Notes: a model not told the origin generated them from the sequence alone. DNA of 64,000 nt from Micromonospora carbonacea (GCF_014205165.1 NZ_JACHMZ010000001.1:3326001-3390000); one strand, 5' to 3'. Shown: positions 51,101-59,862, counted from the stretch's first letter. Translations and numbers: made by a program.

Positions 51101-53814
51101 CGTTGCAGGAGCACGGCAAGGTGGACCGGCGGGCGCTGCCCGCGCCGACCGACGACGTCCCCGCCGGCGAGCGGGTGCCGCCGGCGGGGCCGGTGGAGAC
51201 GCTGGTCGCCGCGATCTGGCAGGCCGTGCTGGGGGTGGCCGAGGTCGGCGCGACCGACGACTTCTTCGACCTCGGCGGGCACTCGCTGCTGGCCACGCAG
51301 GTGGTGGCCCGGCTGCGCCGGGAGCTGCCCGCCGTGGCCGGCGGCGCGACGGGCACGGTCAGCGTGATGGACCTGTTCCGGCACCGGACCGTCCGCGAGC
51401 TGGCCGCCCTGGCCGCCGGGGGCGACACCGGACCGGCGGGGCTGCTGCACGAGCTGACCCCGCCGGTGGCCGCCGCCGACCGCGTGGCCACGCTCGTCTG
51501 CGTCCCGTACGGCGGCGGCAGCGCCGTGGTCTACCAGCCGCTGGCCGACGCGCTGCCCGCCGGGTACCGGCTGCTGTCGGTGGCCATGCCGGGCCACGAC
51601 ATCGGGCTGGCCGACGACCCCGCGCCGATCGACCAGGTCGCCGCCGGGGTCGCCGAGGAGATCCTGGCCCGGGTGCCGGGCCCGGTGATCCTGTACGGGC
51701 ACTGCGGCCCCGGCGGCGCCCTCGCCGTGGAGGTGGCCCGGCTGCTGGAGGCGCGGGGACGCGACCTCGACGCCGTGTACCTCGGCGCGGTGTTCCCGTT
51801 CGGCCGTCCCGCCGGGGGGCCGCTCGGGCCGCTGCTGCGGCTGCGGCTGGCCGAGCGGATCCGCAGCGACCGGATCTATCGCACCTGGTTGCAGGCGCAG
51901 GGCACCTCGGTCGGCTCGCTCGCCCCGGACGAGGTGGCGTTCCTGATCCGGGCGATGCGCCACGACGCCCGGGTCTCCGAGGAGTACTTCACCGAGCTGA
52001 TGCGCCGGCGGGTCACCCCGCTGCGCGCCCCGCTGATCTCGGTGGTCGGCGAGCGGGACCGCAGCACCGACTACCACGCCGAGCGGTTCCGGGAGTGGCA
52101 CTTCCTCAGCGACCGCACCGCCCTCGCCGTGGTCGACGAGGCCGGGCACTACTTCCTGAAGTACCGGGCCGCCGAGCTGGCCGAGATCGTCACGACCGTG
52201 CACCGGCAGGTGGACGCCCCGGCCCCGCCCGCGCCCCCGGCCACCGCGCCGTCGCCGGCCGACGCGCCGCGAGCCGACCCCCGGGCCGGGGCCGCGGCCG
52301 CCGGGCCCGGCGCGACGGCCGGCGCGGAGCCCGCGTGGCAGCTCGCCGGGATCTCCCGCCGGCCCGCCGGCCCGCCCGGGTCGGCGCAGGCTCCGGGGCC
52401 GGCGGCCGGCGCGGACCGCGCCCCGGAGCCGAGCATGCGCCGGTTCGGCCTGGTCGCCGCAGGTCAGGTGGTCTCCGGCATGGGCACCGCGCTGACCAAC
52501 TTCGCGATCCCTCTGTGGATCTACCTGGAGACCGGGTCGCTGGCCCGGTTCGCCCTGTTCGCCGTGCTCGGCCTACTGCCGGGGCTGCTGGTCGCGCCGC
52601 TGGCCGGGGCCGTGACCGACCGGAGCAGCCGGCGGCGGGTGCTGCTGGCCGCCGGCCTCGCCGCCGGGGGCGCGAACGCCGTGCTGGCCGCCCTCGTGCT
52701 GGCCGACCGGGCGCAGGTGTGGCACTTCTACCCGCTGGTCGCCTGGCTGTCGGTGGCGCTGGCGTTCCAACGCCTGGCGTTCGTCTCGGCGGTGCCGCAA
52801 CTCGTGCCCAAGCGCTTCCTCGGCCACGCCAACGGCGTCACCCAGACCGCGATGGGGCTGACCCAGTTCACCGTCCCGCTGGTCGCGGTGGCCCTGCTCG
52901 ACGTCGTCGGGCTGCGCGGCATCCTGCTCATCGACGTGGCCTCGTACGTGTTCGCGGTCGGGGTGCTGACGCTGGTGCGGTTCCCCCGCACCCTGGCCCT
53001 GCACCGCCGCGAGGGCATCGGCGAGGAGATGGCCGCCGGCCTGCGGTACGCGCTGCGCCGCCGCGAGTTCCGGGCCATGCTGGCGTTCTTCGCCGCCCTC
53101 AACCTGTTCCTGTTCCCGGCGCTGTACCTGCTCTCCCCGCTGGTGCTGGGCTTCGCCGACCTGGACCAGGTGGCGCGGATCGCGCTGACCGGCGGCGTCG
53201 GCGCGGCCGTCGGCGGCCTGGTGATGCTGGTCTGGGGCGGCCCGAGCCGCCGCCGGATGCGGGCGGTGCTGCTGGGCACCCTCGGCATCGCGGCGGCGGC
53301 CGTGCTGACCGGGCTGCGGCCGGATCCGCTGGTGGTCGGGGCGGGCGCGTTCGGCATGTACCTGGCCCTCGGCGTCGTCAACGGCGTCTACAACACGATC
53401 ATCCAGACGAAGGTGCCGCCGCGCTTCCACGGCCGGGTGTTCGCGCTCAACCAGATGATCGCCTGGTCGACGATGCCGCTGGGCTGGGGGCTCGTCGCCC
53501 CGTTCGCGGCGCGGGTCGCCGAGCCGCTGCTGCTGCCCGGCGGCGCGCTGGCCGGCACGGTCGGCGCGGTCATCGGCGTCGGCCCCGGCCGGGGCCACGG
53601 CCTGCTCTACGTCGTGTTCGGGGTGTGCATCGCGCTGACCGCCCTCGTGGCGCTGGCCACGCCAGTGCTGGCCCGGTTCGACGACGAGGTGCCCGACGCG
53701 CCGCCGGACGACCTGGTCGGCATCGCCGAACGCGAGGCCCGCGCCGCCGGGCGTCCGGCCCGCGCCGCCGCCGACGCGGGGCAGGCCCAGGGCGCTTCGG
53801 GCGGGTCGCGGTGA
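48133..53814 (+). CDS. NRPS C-A-T-TE fused to an MFS exporter
   Basis: An 1893-residue protein. Condensation domain (about 25-470) with intact AMHHIVSDGWS (H153-H154, D158). Adenylation domain (about 490-1000) with YVIYTSGSTGVPKG near 664; aligned to GrsA its specificity residues read D-F-T-K-I-G-H-V-G, close to the aspartate code DLTKVGHIG. Carrier DLGGHSLLATQ (Ser1051). Thioesterase (about 1110-1365) with YGHCGPGGA, nucleophile Cys1191 instead of Ser, and DEAGHYFLK His. A Pro/Ala-rich linker of about 70 residues follows, then from Met1435 a 12-TMS MFS transporter (GMGTALTNFAIPLWIY ... LAGAVTDRSSRRR). So a synthetase, a release enzyme and a likely exporter are in one chain. GTG start with AAGG 8 bp upstream. 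Its stop overlaps the ligase start. Confidence 0.88.
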   Translation: MTNVDVPTRATYTPPKTTFHRSAEKPSLSFGQERIWFTEQLTPGTAAYLVWSTTRLRGPLAVDLLRAALDGAAARHDSLRMRFAENADGEPVVAVLPEARVPVTVVDAPSLADARELVAASVRTPFDLGVAPLLRALVIRLADDDHVLHLAMHHIVSDGWSLDLLLGDVAAGYAALRDGGPPPPAPTLGYVDYAAWQRARLDGPASGDGFAYWAGALAGVPPLELPTDRPRPAVQSYAGGTHRFTVDADLTDGLRRLSRAHRATLYMTLLTGLQAVLFRYSGQRDFAIGSPVAGRVVPELENLVGLFVNTLALRADLAPIGATADSPAAEPSFADLLRRTRGTVVRALAHQEIPFERLVRELNVPRDVSRSPVFQVLFTLQNYARGGGRWPRELSSESLGADAAAARFDLSLYVSEAADGLRGMVVYNSDLFDADTVARLAASLDALLRAAVARPDLPVVDLDLLGDAGRARVLALARPDRDDPTPGDDLAADGGPGVTGAAATLADLVAPHAAATPDAPAVVCGADAITYRELDRRANRLAHWLRGRGVGPDVLVGVLLEQSVELAVTLLGVLRAGGAYLPLDPEQPPARTGLMLADARPAVVLTNAGLRDRLPAEPVATRAADPDAPGVAVACLEQIAAEVAARPDTPPGAGSGGDLAYVIYTSGSTGVPKGVAVAHRQVLRYLDGVADRFAVAPAARYALLQSISFDFAVTVFYLALATGGTVHLVPRRCTGAELAEQLRAHRIDYLKITPSHLAALAADAGPGDLLPARALILGGEASDLERIAPLAAAGTARVFNHYGPTEATVGVATYEVTADGPADGPVPTGRPLPHARVHLLDERMRPVPVGVPGELYLGGDRLARGYLHRPGLTADRFVPDPYGPPGARLYRTGDLGRWRADGQLVFLGRRDHQVKIRGYRVELGEVEAALRDCPGVHQAAVLLRDDRLVAYLEPTPDADAPEPARLRRVLVDRLPEHMVPSRWVVLDRLPLQEHGKVDRRALPAPTDDVPAGERVPPAGPVETLVAAIWQAVLGVAEVGATDDFFDLGGHSLLATQVVARLRRELPAVAGGATGTVSVMDLFRHRTVRELAALAAGGDTGPAGLLHELTPPVAAADRVATLVCVPYGGGSAVVYQPLADALPAGYRLLSVAMPGHDIGLADDPAPIDQVAAGVAEEILARVPGPVILYGHCGPGGALAVEVARLLEARGRDLDAVYLGAVFPFGRPAGGPLGPLLRLRLAERIRSDRIYRTWLQAQGTSVGSLAPDEVAFLIRAMRHDARVSEEYFTELMRRRVTPLRAPLISVVGERDRSTDYHAERFREWHFLSDRTALAVVDEAGHYFLKYRAAELAEIVTTVHRQVDAPAPPAPPATAPSPADAPRADPRAGAAAAGPGATAGAEPAWQLAGISRRPAGPPGSAQAPGPAAGADRAPEPSMRRFGLVAAGQVVSGMGTALTNFAIPLWIYLETGSLARFALFAVLGLLPGLLVAPLAGAVTDRSSRRRVLLAAGLAAGGANAVLAALVLADRAQVWHFYPLVAWLSVALAFQRLAFVSAVPQLVPKRFLGHANGVTQTAMGLTQFTVPLVAVALLDVVGLRGILLIDVASYVFAVGVLTLVRFPRTLALHRREGIGEEMAAGLRYALRRREFRAMLAFFAALNLFLFPALYLLSPLVLGFADLDQVARIALTGGVGAAVGGLVMLVWGGPSRRRMRAVLLGTLGIAAAAVLTGLRPDPLVVGAGAFGMYLALGVVNGVYNTIIQTKVPPRFHGRVFALNQMIAWSTMPLGWGLVAPFAARVAEPLLLPGGALAGTVGAVIGVGPGRGHGLLYVVFGVCIALTALVALATPVLARFDDEVPDAPPDDLVGIAEREARAAGRPARAAADAGQAQGASGGSR

Positions 53815-55316
53815 CGGCGGCGACGGCCGCCCCGCCGGCCGCCCGGACCGTGCCGGAGCTGCTGGCCTGGCGCACCGCCCTGCACCCCGACCGGGTCGCC
53901 GTCGAGGTGGCCGGGGTGCGGGCGCTGACCTTCGCCGACTGGTCGGCCGGCGCGGCAGCCGTCGCCGCCGGCCTGCGCGGCCGGGGGGTGCGCCCCGGCG
54001 ACCGGGTCGGCCTGGTGTTCGGCGCCCGCGACTGGACCGGCTTCGCGGTGGCGTACTGCGGGGTGCTGCGGGCCGGCGCGGTCGCGGTGCCGCTGTCGGA
54101 CCGGCTCGCCGCCGGGCAGCTCGGCCACGCGCTGACCCACTGCGGGGCCGCCGCCGTCGTGCACGGCGACGCCACGGCCGCGCCGCCCGCCCCCGCCGGG
54201 CTGCCGGTGTGGCGGGCCGCCGACCTGGCCGCCGGGCCCGCCGACGGGGCCGACCCGCCGCCGGTACGCCCCGGCGACCTCGCGCAGATCCTCTACACCT
54301 CCGGCACGACCGGCCGCCCGAAGGGCGTCGCCGCCAGCCACGCCAACCTGACCGCCGGCGCGCCGACGCACCCGCGCCGGTTGGCGCTGGCCCACTCCGA
54401 GCGGTTCCTGCACGCGTTCGCCATCGGCACCAACGCCGGGCAGACGATGCTGTTCAACGCGCTGACCGCGAAGGCCGGCGCGCTCACCCTGCCCACGTTC
54501 ACGCCGGTCCGGTTCGCCCGGCTGGTGGAGACCCCGGGCACGGGGACGCTGTTCGTCGTCCCGTCGATGGCCATCGAGCTGCTCGACTCGGGGGCGCTGC
54601 GCGGCCGGGACGCCTCCGGCGTGCACCTGATCGGGTCGACCGCGGCGGCGCTGCCGCCGGCCGTGGCGGCCCGGCTCGCCGCGGCCTTCCCCGAGGCCAC
54701 CATCGTCAACTACTACACCTCCACCGAGGCCGCCCCCGCCCAGACCACGATGATCTGGGATCCGGCGCGCCGGGACGCGGTGGGCCGCCCGGTCGGCGGG
54801 CAGCTGCGCGTCGCCGACGCCGACGGCAACCCGCTGTCGCCCGGCGTCACCGGCGACGTGTGGCTGCGCGCGCCGTACCCCCGCGCCTACTACCGCGACG
54901 ACGACGCCAACCGGGCCACCTTCCGGGCCGGGTGGGTGCGGATGGGCGACGTCGGCCGCGTCGACGCCGACGGCTACCTCTACCTCACCGACCGGCACCA
55001 GGACGTCATCAAGTCCGGCGCGTTCAAGGTCTCCAGCCTGGAGGTCGAGGCGGCGCTGCACGAGCACCCCCTCGTCGCCGAGGCGGCCGTCGTCGGCCTG
55101 CCGCACCCGGTGCTCGGCTCGGCCGTCGCCGCCGCCGTGGTGGCCCGGCCGCACGCCGACGCCGCCGGGCTGACCCTGCCGGCGCTACGCGCCTTCCTCG
55201 CCGACCGGCTCGCCGACTACCAGCTTCCCGCCCGGCTGCTGCTGCTCGCCGAGCTGCCCCGCAACGAGGGCGGCAAGGTGCTCAAGCGGCAGCTCACCGG
55301 CCTGTTCGACAACTGA
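53811..55316 (+). CDS. acyl-adenylate-forming ligase (ANL superfamily)
   Basis: A 501-residue AMP-forming ligase. Core motifs: ILYTSGTTGRPKGVAASHAN (A3-like), NYYTSTEAAP (A5), WVRMGDVGRVDADGYLYLTD (A7) and RNEGGKVLKRQ with the catalytic C-terminal lysine (A10). It is a stand-alone activating enzyme without a fused carrier; it resembles fatty-acyl or aryl-acid ligases rather than amino-acid adenylation domains. With the downstream free carrier protein it probably loads an acyl starter for the NRPS line. Coupled to the preceding NRPS gene by a 4-bp GTGA overlap. Confidence 0.82.
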   Translation: MTAATAAPPAARTVPELLAWRTALHPDRVAVEVAGVRALTFADWSAGAAAVAAGLRGRGVRPGDRVGLVFGARDWTGFAVAYCGVLRAGAVAVPLSDRLAAGQLGHALTHCGAAAVVHGDATAAPPAPAGLPVWRAADLAAGPADGADPPPVRPGDLAQILYTSGTTGRPKGVAASHANLTAGAPTHPRRLALAHSERFLHAFAIGTNAGQTMLFNALTAKAGALTLPTFTPVRFARLVETPGTGTLFVVPSMAIELLDSGALRGRDASGVHLIGSTAAALPPAVAARLAAAFPEATIVNYYTSTEAAPAQTTMIWDPARRDAVGRPVGGQLRVADADGNPLSPGVTGDVWLRAPYPRAYYRDDDANRATFRAGWVRMGDVGRVDADGYLYLTDRHQDVIKSGAFKVSSLEVEAALHEHPLVAEAAVVGLPHPVLGSAVAAAVVARPHADAAGLTLPALRAFLADRLADYQLPARLLLLAELPRNEGGKVLKRQLTGLFDN

Positions 55317-55335
55317 TCCACCCCGACACCGAGCC

Positions 55336-58300
55336 ATGGGAGAGCATGTGGGCACCGCCGAGGCGACATCCGCGCAGCACGCCGTCTGGTTCACCGAGCA
55401 GGCCGGGGTCGCCGGCACGGCGTACCACATGGCGCTCGGCGTCCGGTTCGCCGCCGGCCTGGACCGCCGGGCCCTGGTCGAGGCGTGCGCCGCCGTGGCC
55501 GACCGGCACCCCGTGCTGGGCGCCCGGGTCGTCACCGACGCCGACGGCACGCCGGGGCTGGCCCCCGCCGCCGGGCGCGCCTCGGTGGCCTTCGGCGAGT
55601 GGACCGACGCCCGGGTCGCCGAGGAGCTGGCCCGCCCGCACGACCTGCGGGTCGGCCCGCTGGCCCGGTTCACGCTGCTGACCGCCGCCGACGGGCGGCA
55701 CCTGCTGCTGGTCTGCGTCCACCACCTCGCCTTCGACGGCATGTCGAAGGACGTGCTGGCGCGCGACCTGGCCGACGCGTACGCCGCCGCGCTCGCCGGG
55801 ACGGCGGCGCAGGCCACGCCCCGCCCCGATGGGTACGCCGGGGACGCGGCGGCCGAACGGGACCGCGTCGCCGTCGACCTGCCGGCCGCCCGCGAGTTCT
55901 GGGCGGCGCACCGGCCCGACGCCGCCGACGTGGTCCTGCCGGGGCTGCGCCGGGTGCCCACCGGCGCGGAGCCGGGCGGCGTCGTGGCCGTGGCGCTGCC
56001 CGCCGACCTGGTCGACGGCGTGGGCCGGGCCGCCGCCAGCCTCGGGGTGACCCGCTTCGAGCTGCTGCTCGCCGCCGTGCACGCCCTGCTGCACCGCTAC
56101 GGCAACCGGGGCGTGCCCGTCGGCGTCACGCTCTCCACCCGCACGCCGGGGCAGGCCGACCGGGTCGGGTTGTTCGTCAACGAGCTGCCGGTCACCGCCG
56201 ACGACCCCGCCGACGGCTCGTTCGCCGCGCACGCCCGCGCGGTGCGGGCCCGGCTGCGCGAGGTGTACCGGTTCCGGCACGTGCCGCTGGCCCACGCCGT
56301 GTCGGGGCTGCGCCCCGCGCCCGCGCTCACCGCGGTGTCGGTCGGCTACCGCCGGCGCGGCGACGACCCCGCGTTCGCCGGGGTGGCCGCCGAGGTGGAG
56401 TGGACCCTGTTCGGCGGCGCGGCCCGCAACGCGCTGCACGTGCAGGTCGTGGACGGCCCGACGGGCATCGACGTCGGCCTCCAGCACAGCCCGGCCGCCA
56501 TCGACACCGATGCGGTCGACCGCATCGGCGGGCACCTGCGCACCCTGCTCGCCGCCGTCGTGGCCGACCCCCGGCGGCCGGTGGCCGACCTGCCGGTGCT
56601 GCCCGCCGACGAGCGGGACCGGGTCGTCCGGGCCGGCGTCGGCGTCACGCGGGCGTACCCGGACACCACCGTGCCCGAGCTGTTCGCCGCCCGGGTCGCC
56701 GCCGACCCGGACGCGGTGGCCGTCGTCGACGGCGACGTGCGGCTCGGCTACGCCCAGCTCGACGCCGCCGCCGGCCGGCTCGCGGCGCTGCTGCGCGGGC
56801 GGGGCGTCGGGCCGGGCTCGCTGGTCGCGGTGGCGTTGGACCGGTCCTGGCGGACGGTGGCGACGATGCTGGCGGTGCTGCGCTGCGGGGCGGCGTACCT
56901 GCCCGTCGACCCGGGCCACCCGGCAGCGCGGCAGCGGCTCGTGCTCGCCGACGCCGCCCCGGCGCTGGTGGTGACCGCCGCCGCGCCGGACGCCGGCCCG
57001 GACGCCGGCCCGCCGGTGCTCGCCCTCGACGGGGTGGACCTGCTCGCCGGCGCGCGCCCGGGGCCGGACGCCCACGCCCCGACGGCCGCCGACCTCGCGT
57101 ACGTGCTCTACACCTCCGGCTCGACCGGCCACCCCAAGGGCGTGGCGGTCGGTCACGGCGCGCTGACCAACCTGCTGCTGGGCCTGCGGGACCTGCTGGA
57201 CGCCGGGCCCGCGCACCGCTGGCTGCACCTGACCTCGCCGTCGTTCGACATCTCCGCCGTGGAGGTGTTCCTGCCGCTGGTCACCGGCGGCCGGGTGGTC
57301 GTCGCCTCGGGTGTCAACGCGCTCGACGGCGCGGCCGTGCTGCGGCTGGTCCGCGCCGCCGGGGTGACCCACGCCCAGGCCACCCCGGCGGGCTGGCGGG
57401 TGCTGCTGGACGCGGGCCTCGGCGCGGACCACGCGGCGGGCGCGGCCGGGCCGCTGGTCGCGGTCTGCGGCGGGGAGGCGCTGCCGGTAGCCCTCGCCCG
57501 CGAGCTGCGGGCCCGCACGGCCCGGCTGGTCAACGGGTACGGCCCGACCGAGGCGACCGTCTACGCCACCGTCGAGGACGTCCCCGCCGACCCGGACACG
57601 GTGACCATCGGCCGGCCGCTGCCGAACGTGCGGGCGTACGTGCTGGACGCCGCGCGGCGGCCGGTGCCGATCGGGGTGCCCGGCGAGCTGTACCTGGCCG
57701 GGGCGGGGCTCGCCGACGGCTACCGGGGGCGCGACGACCTGACCGCCGAGCGGTTCGTGCCGGACCCGTCCGGCGCGGCCGACGGCCGCATGTACCGCAC
57801 CGGGGACCGCTGCCGGTGGCTGCCGGACGGCCGGATCGACTTCCTCGGCCGCGCCGACGACCAGGTGAAGGTGCGGGGGCACCGCCTCGAACTGGGCGAG
57901 GTGACCGCCCGCCTGCTGGAGCACCCGGGAGTGTCCGGGGCGGCCGCGACACTGCACCGCGACGACGACGGCGAGGCCCGCCTCGTCGCGTACGCGGTGC
58001 CCCGCGCCGGCTCGGTCGTCGACCCGGCGGAGCTGCGCCGGCACCTGGCGCTCAGCCTCCCGGCGGCGGTCCTGCCCACCGACTGGGTGCTGCTGGACCG
58101 GCTGCCCGTCGGCCCCACCGGCAAGGTCGACCGGGCCGCGCTGCCCGCGCCGACGCGCCGCGACGCCCCCGCGGCGACGCCCGCCGCGCCGCAGGACGCC
58201 GCCGACCAGGTGGTGGAGGGCCCCGCCGACCCGGTGGTGGAGACGCTGCGCGAGATCTGGCAGGACGTGTTGAAGATCCCCGACATCGGGCTGCACGAGG

Positions 58301-58458
58301 ACCTGTTCGACCTGGGCGGGCACTCGCTGACCATCACCCGGATCAGCGGGCGGATCCAGCAGCGGCTCGGCGTCGAGGTGCCGCTCGACGCCTTCTTCGA
58401 CACCCCCACGATCGCGGAGATCGCCGAGATCGTCCGCCAGTCCCGAGAGGAGCCCTGA
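55336..58458 (+). CDS. NRPS module C-A-T
   Basis: A 1040-residue single-module synthetase. Condensation domain (about 8-430) with VCVHHLAFDGMS (H129-H130). Adenylation domain (about 450-930) with YVLYTSGSTGHPKG and NGYGPTEATVYA; the aligned specificity residues read D-I-V-Q-V-G-G-V-Y, nearest to glycine-type codes such as DILQLGLIW, but this is low confidence. Carrier DLGGHSLTITR (Ser997). There is no thioesterase, so the chain must pass on, most simply to the C-A-T-TE-MFS protein. ATG at 55336 is used; a GTG 12 bp downstream has GGGAGAG before it and is equally possible. The stop and the next ATG share one base (TGATG). No MbtH-like gene is present. Confidence 0.86.
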   Translation: MGEHVGTAEATSAQHAVWFTEQAGVAGTAYHMALGVRFAAGLDRRALVEACAAVADRHPVLGARVVTDADGTPGLAPAAGRASVAFGEWTDARVAEELARPHDLRVGPLARFTLLTAADGRHLLLVCVHHLAFDGMSKDVLARDLADAYAAALAGTAAQATPRPDGYAGDAAAERDRVAVDLPAAREFWAAHRPDAADVVLPGLRRVPTGAEPGGVVAVALPADLVDGVGRAAASLGVTRFELLLAAVHALLHRYGNRGVPVGVTLSTRTPGQADRVGLFVNELPVTADDPADGSFAAHARAVRARLREVYRFRHVPLAHAVSGLRPAPALTAVSVGYRRRGDDPAFAGVAAEVEWTLFGGAARNALHVQVVDGPTGIDVGLQHSPAAIDTDAVDRIGGHLRTLLAAVVADPRRPVADLPVLPADERDRVVRAGVGVTRAYPDTTVPELFAARVAADPDAVAVVDGDVRLGYAQLDAAAGRLAALLRGRGVGPGSLVAVALDRSWRTVATMLAVLRCGAAYLPVDPGHPAARQRLVLADAAPALVVTAAAPDAGPDAGPPVLALDGVDLLAGARPGPDAHAPTAADLAYVLYTSGSTGHPKGVAVGHGALTNLLLGLRDLLDAGPAHRWLHLTSPSFDISAVEVFLPLVTGGRVVVASGVNALDGAAVLRLVRAAGVTHAQATPAGWRVLLDAGLGADHAAGAAGPLVAVCGGEALPVALARELRARTARLVNGYGPTEATVYATVEDVPADPDTVTIGRPLPNVRAYVLDAARRPVPIGVPGELYLAGAGLADGYRGRDDLTAERFVPDPSGAADGRMYRTGDRCRWLPDGRIDFLGRADDQVKVRGHRLELGEVTARLLEHPGVSGAAATLHRDDDGEARLVAYAVPRAGSVVDPAELRRHLALSLPAAVLPTDWVLLDRLPVGPTGKVDRAALPAPTRRDAPAATPAAPQDAADQVVEGPADPVVETLREIWQDVLKIPDIGLHEDLFDLGGHSLTITRISGRIQQRLGVEVPLDAFFDTPTIAEIAEIVRQSREEP

Positions 58459-58700
58459 TGGGCGTCACCGACCCACGTACCCGGATCGCCGCGATGGTCA
58501 GCGAGGCCACCGGGGGCGACGTGTCCGCCGTCGACGTGCTCGACGGCGGCTCGCTGACGGCCCTGGGCGTCGACTCCCTCGGCCTGCTGCGCCTCGTCGA
58601 CGCCCTCGAGCTGGAGTACGGCGTCGAGGTGGAGCTGACCGCGCCCGGTCAGCGGGTGGACACGGTCGACGACCTGGTGGCGATCGTCGCGCGGGGCTGA
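58458..58700 (+). CDS. free-standing acyl/peptidyl carrier protein
   Basis: An 80-residue carrier protein. The phosphopantetheine site is ALGVDSLGLLRLVDALE (Ser40), followed by an acidic helix (ELEYGVEVEL). The DSLGLL context is more like acyl-carrier proteins than NRPS carriers (which usually read GGHSL). It is last in the NRPS operon and most likely receives the acyl group activated by the ligase at 53811-55316. ATG at 58458 overlaps the NRPS stop, with GAGAGGAG just upstream. A strong terminator follows. Confidence 0.88.
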   Translation: MGVTDPRTRIAAMVSEATGGDVSAVDVLDGGSLTALGVDSLGLLRLVDALELEYGVEVELTAPGQRVDTVDDLVAIVARG

Positions 58701-58705
58701 ACGTC

Positions 58706-58745
58706 GGGTGGCGGTGGCGCCCCCCGGGCCGCGCCACCGCCACCC
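58706..58745. terminator. strong terminator of the NRPS operon
   Basis: A perfect 15-bp stem (58706-58720 with 58731-58745) and a 10-base loop, directly after the carrier-protein stop and before the convergent membrane-protein gene. Confidence 0.85.
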
Positions 58746-58754
58746 CTGCCGGCG

Positions 58755-59156
58755 TCACCGCAGCCGGCGACGCCCGCTCAACCACTCCCGCGCGGGCCGT
58801 GTGTTGAGCGACCAGAGGACCCAGGCCAGCAGCCCCAGCCCGACGATCGTGATCGCGCCGAAGAGGCCCAGCGAGGCTGCGGCGAACAGCCCGGACAGCG
58901 CGTACGCCGGGTAGGCCGCCCACGGCCGGCGGGCCGCCAGGGTGCCGGCCACCAGCGCGCAGGCCGCCGCCATGGCGGCGAAGAACACCGCGGCGCCCAG
59001 CGAGCCGTCCTGTACCAGCAGCCGGTGCACCGTCGCCAGGGCGAACAGCAGCGTCAGGACCGCGAACACGAGCACGGTGATCCGCACGGGGCCGGGCATC
59101 GGCGGGGAACCCAGCAGGTCCCCGTATCCGCCCCCACGAAACGATCGAACGGCCAT
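58755..59156 (-). CDS. small membrane protein, unknown function
   Basis: A 133-residue protein with four hydrophobic segments: ITVLVFAVLTLLFALATV, AVFFAAMAAACALVAGTLA, AYPAYALSGLFAAASLGLF and AITIVGLGLLAWVLWSL. It ends in a basic tail (REWLSGRRRLR). ATG at 59156 gives the longest form; an internal ATG 57 bp later (59099) would start just before the first helix. It is divergent from the YciO gene. I do not recognise a family. Confidence 0.6.
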   Translation of the reverse strand: MAVRSFRGGGYGDLLGSPPMPGPVRITVLVFAVLTLLFALATVHRLLVQDGSLGAAVFFAAMAAACALVAGTLAARRPWAAYPAYALSGLFAAASLGLFGAITIVGLGLLAWVLWSLNTRPAREWLSGRRRLR

Positions 59157-59241
59157 GGGACAACGATGGCCGTCTACTTTTACGTCTCTTGAACACTGTC
59201 AGGAAGACGACAGGTCGGGGCGGGGGCCTAAGCTTCCCGCC

Positions 59242-59862
59242 ATGGCGAAGTACCTCGACGTGCACCCGGACAACCCGCAGCCCCGCACCATCGGCCAGGT
59301 GGCCGACCTCATCCGCCGGGACGGGCTGATCGCCTACCCCACGGACTCCTGCTTCGCCCTGGGCTGCCGGCTCGGCAACAAGGACGGCATGGACCGGATC
59401 CGGGAGATCCGCCACCTCGACAGCGGCCACCACTTCACCCTGGTGTGCCGCGACTTCGCGCAGCTCGGCCAGTTCGTGCACCTCGGCAACGCCGTCTTCC
59501 GGGCCGTCAAGGCGGCGACCCCCGGCAGCTACACCTTCATCCTGCCCGCCACGAAGGAGGTGCCGCGCCGGCTGCTGCACCCGAAGAAGAAGACCGTCGG
59601 CGTCCGCATCCCCGCGCACACCGTCGCCCAGGCCCTGCTCACCGAGCTGGGCGAACCGCTGCTGTCGAGCACCCTGCTGCTGCCCGGCGACGACGAGCCG
59701 ATGACCCAGGGCTGGGAGATCAAGGAACGCCTCGACCACGTCGTCGACGCGGTCGTCGACTCCGGCGACTGCGGCACCGAGCCCACCACGGTGGTGGACT
59801 TCTCCGACGGGGAACCCGAGATCGTCCGCGTCGGCGCCGGGGACCCGTCCCGCTTCGCCTAG
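59242..59862 (+). CDS. YrdC/Sua5/YciO-family protein (threonylcarbamoyl-AMP synthase-like)
   Basis: A 206-residue protein of the YrdC-like fold, which binds ATP and bicarbonate/threonine in t6A tRNA modification. The family markers are LIRRDGLIAYPTDSCFALGC, the KKKTVGVRIPAH basic stretch, and LSSTLLLPGD. The HPDNPQPRTI opening and overall length favour the YciO subgroup, whose cellular role is less certain than that of TsaC/Sua5. A housekeeping gene unconnected to the upstream NRPS operon. Its TAG stop overlaps the stop codon of the convergent gene by 3 bases. Confidence 0.85.
   Translation: MAKYLDVHPDNPQPRTIGQVADLIRRDGLIAYPTDSCFALGCRLGNKDGMDRIREIRHLDSGHHFTLVCRDFAQLGQFVHLGNAVFRAVKAATPGSYTFILPATKEVPRRLLHPKKKTVGVRIPAHTVAQALLTELGEPLLSSTLLLPGDDEPMTQGWEIKERLDHVVDAVVDSGDCGTEPTTVVDFSDGEPEIVRVGAGDPSRFA

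Noticed and set aside
48217..52203. A 1328-codon open frame on the minus strand
   Set aside because: It is the antisense of the NRPS gene. Its product is Gly/Arg/Val/Gln-rich without domains, as expected for shadow frames in very GC-rich coding DNA.
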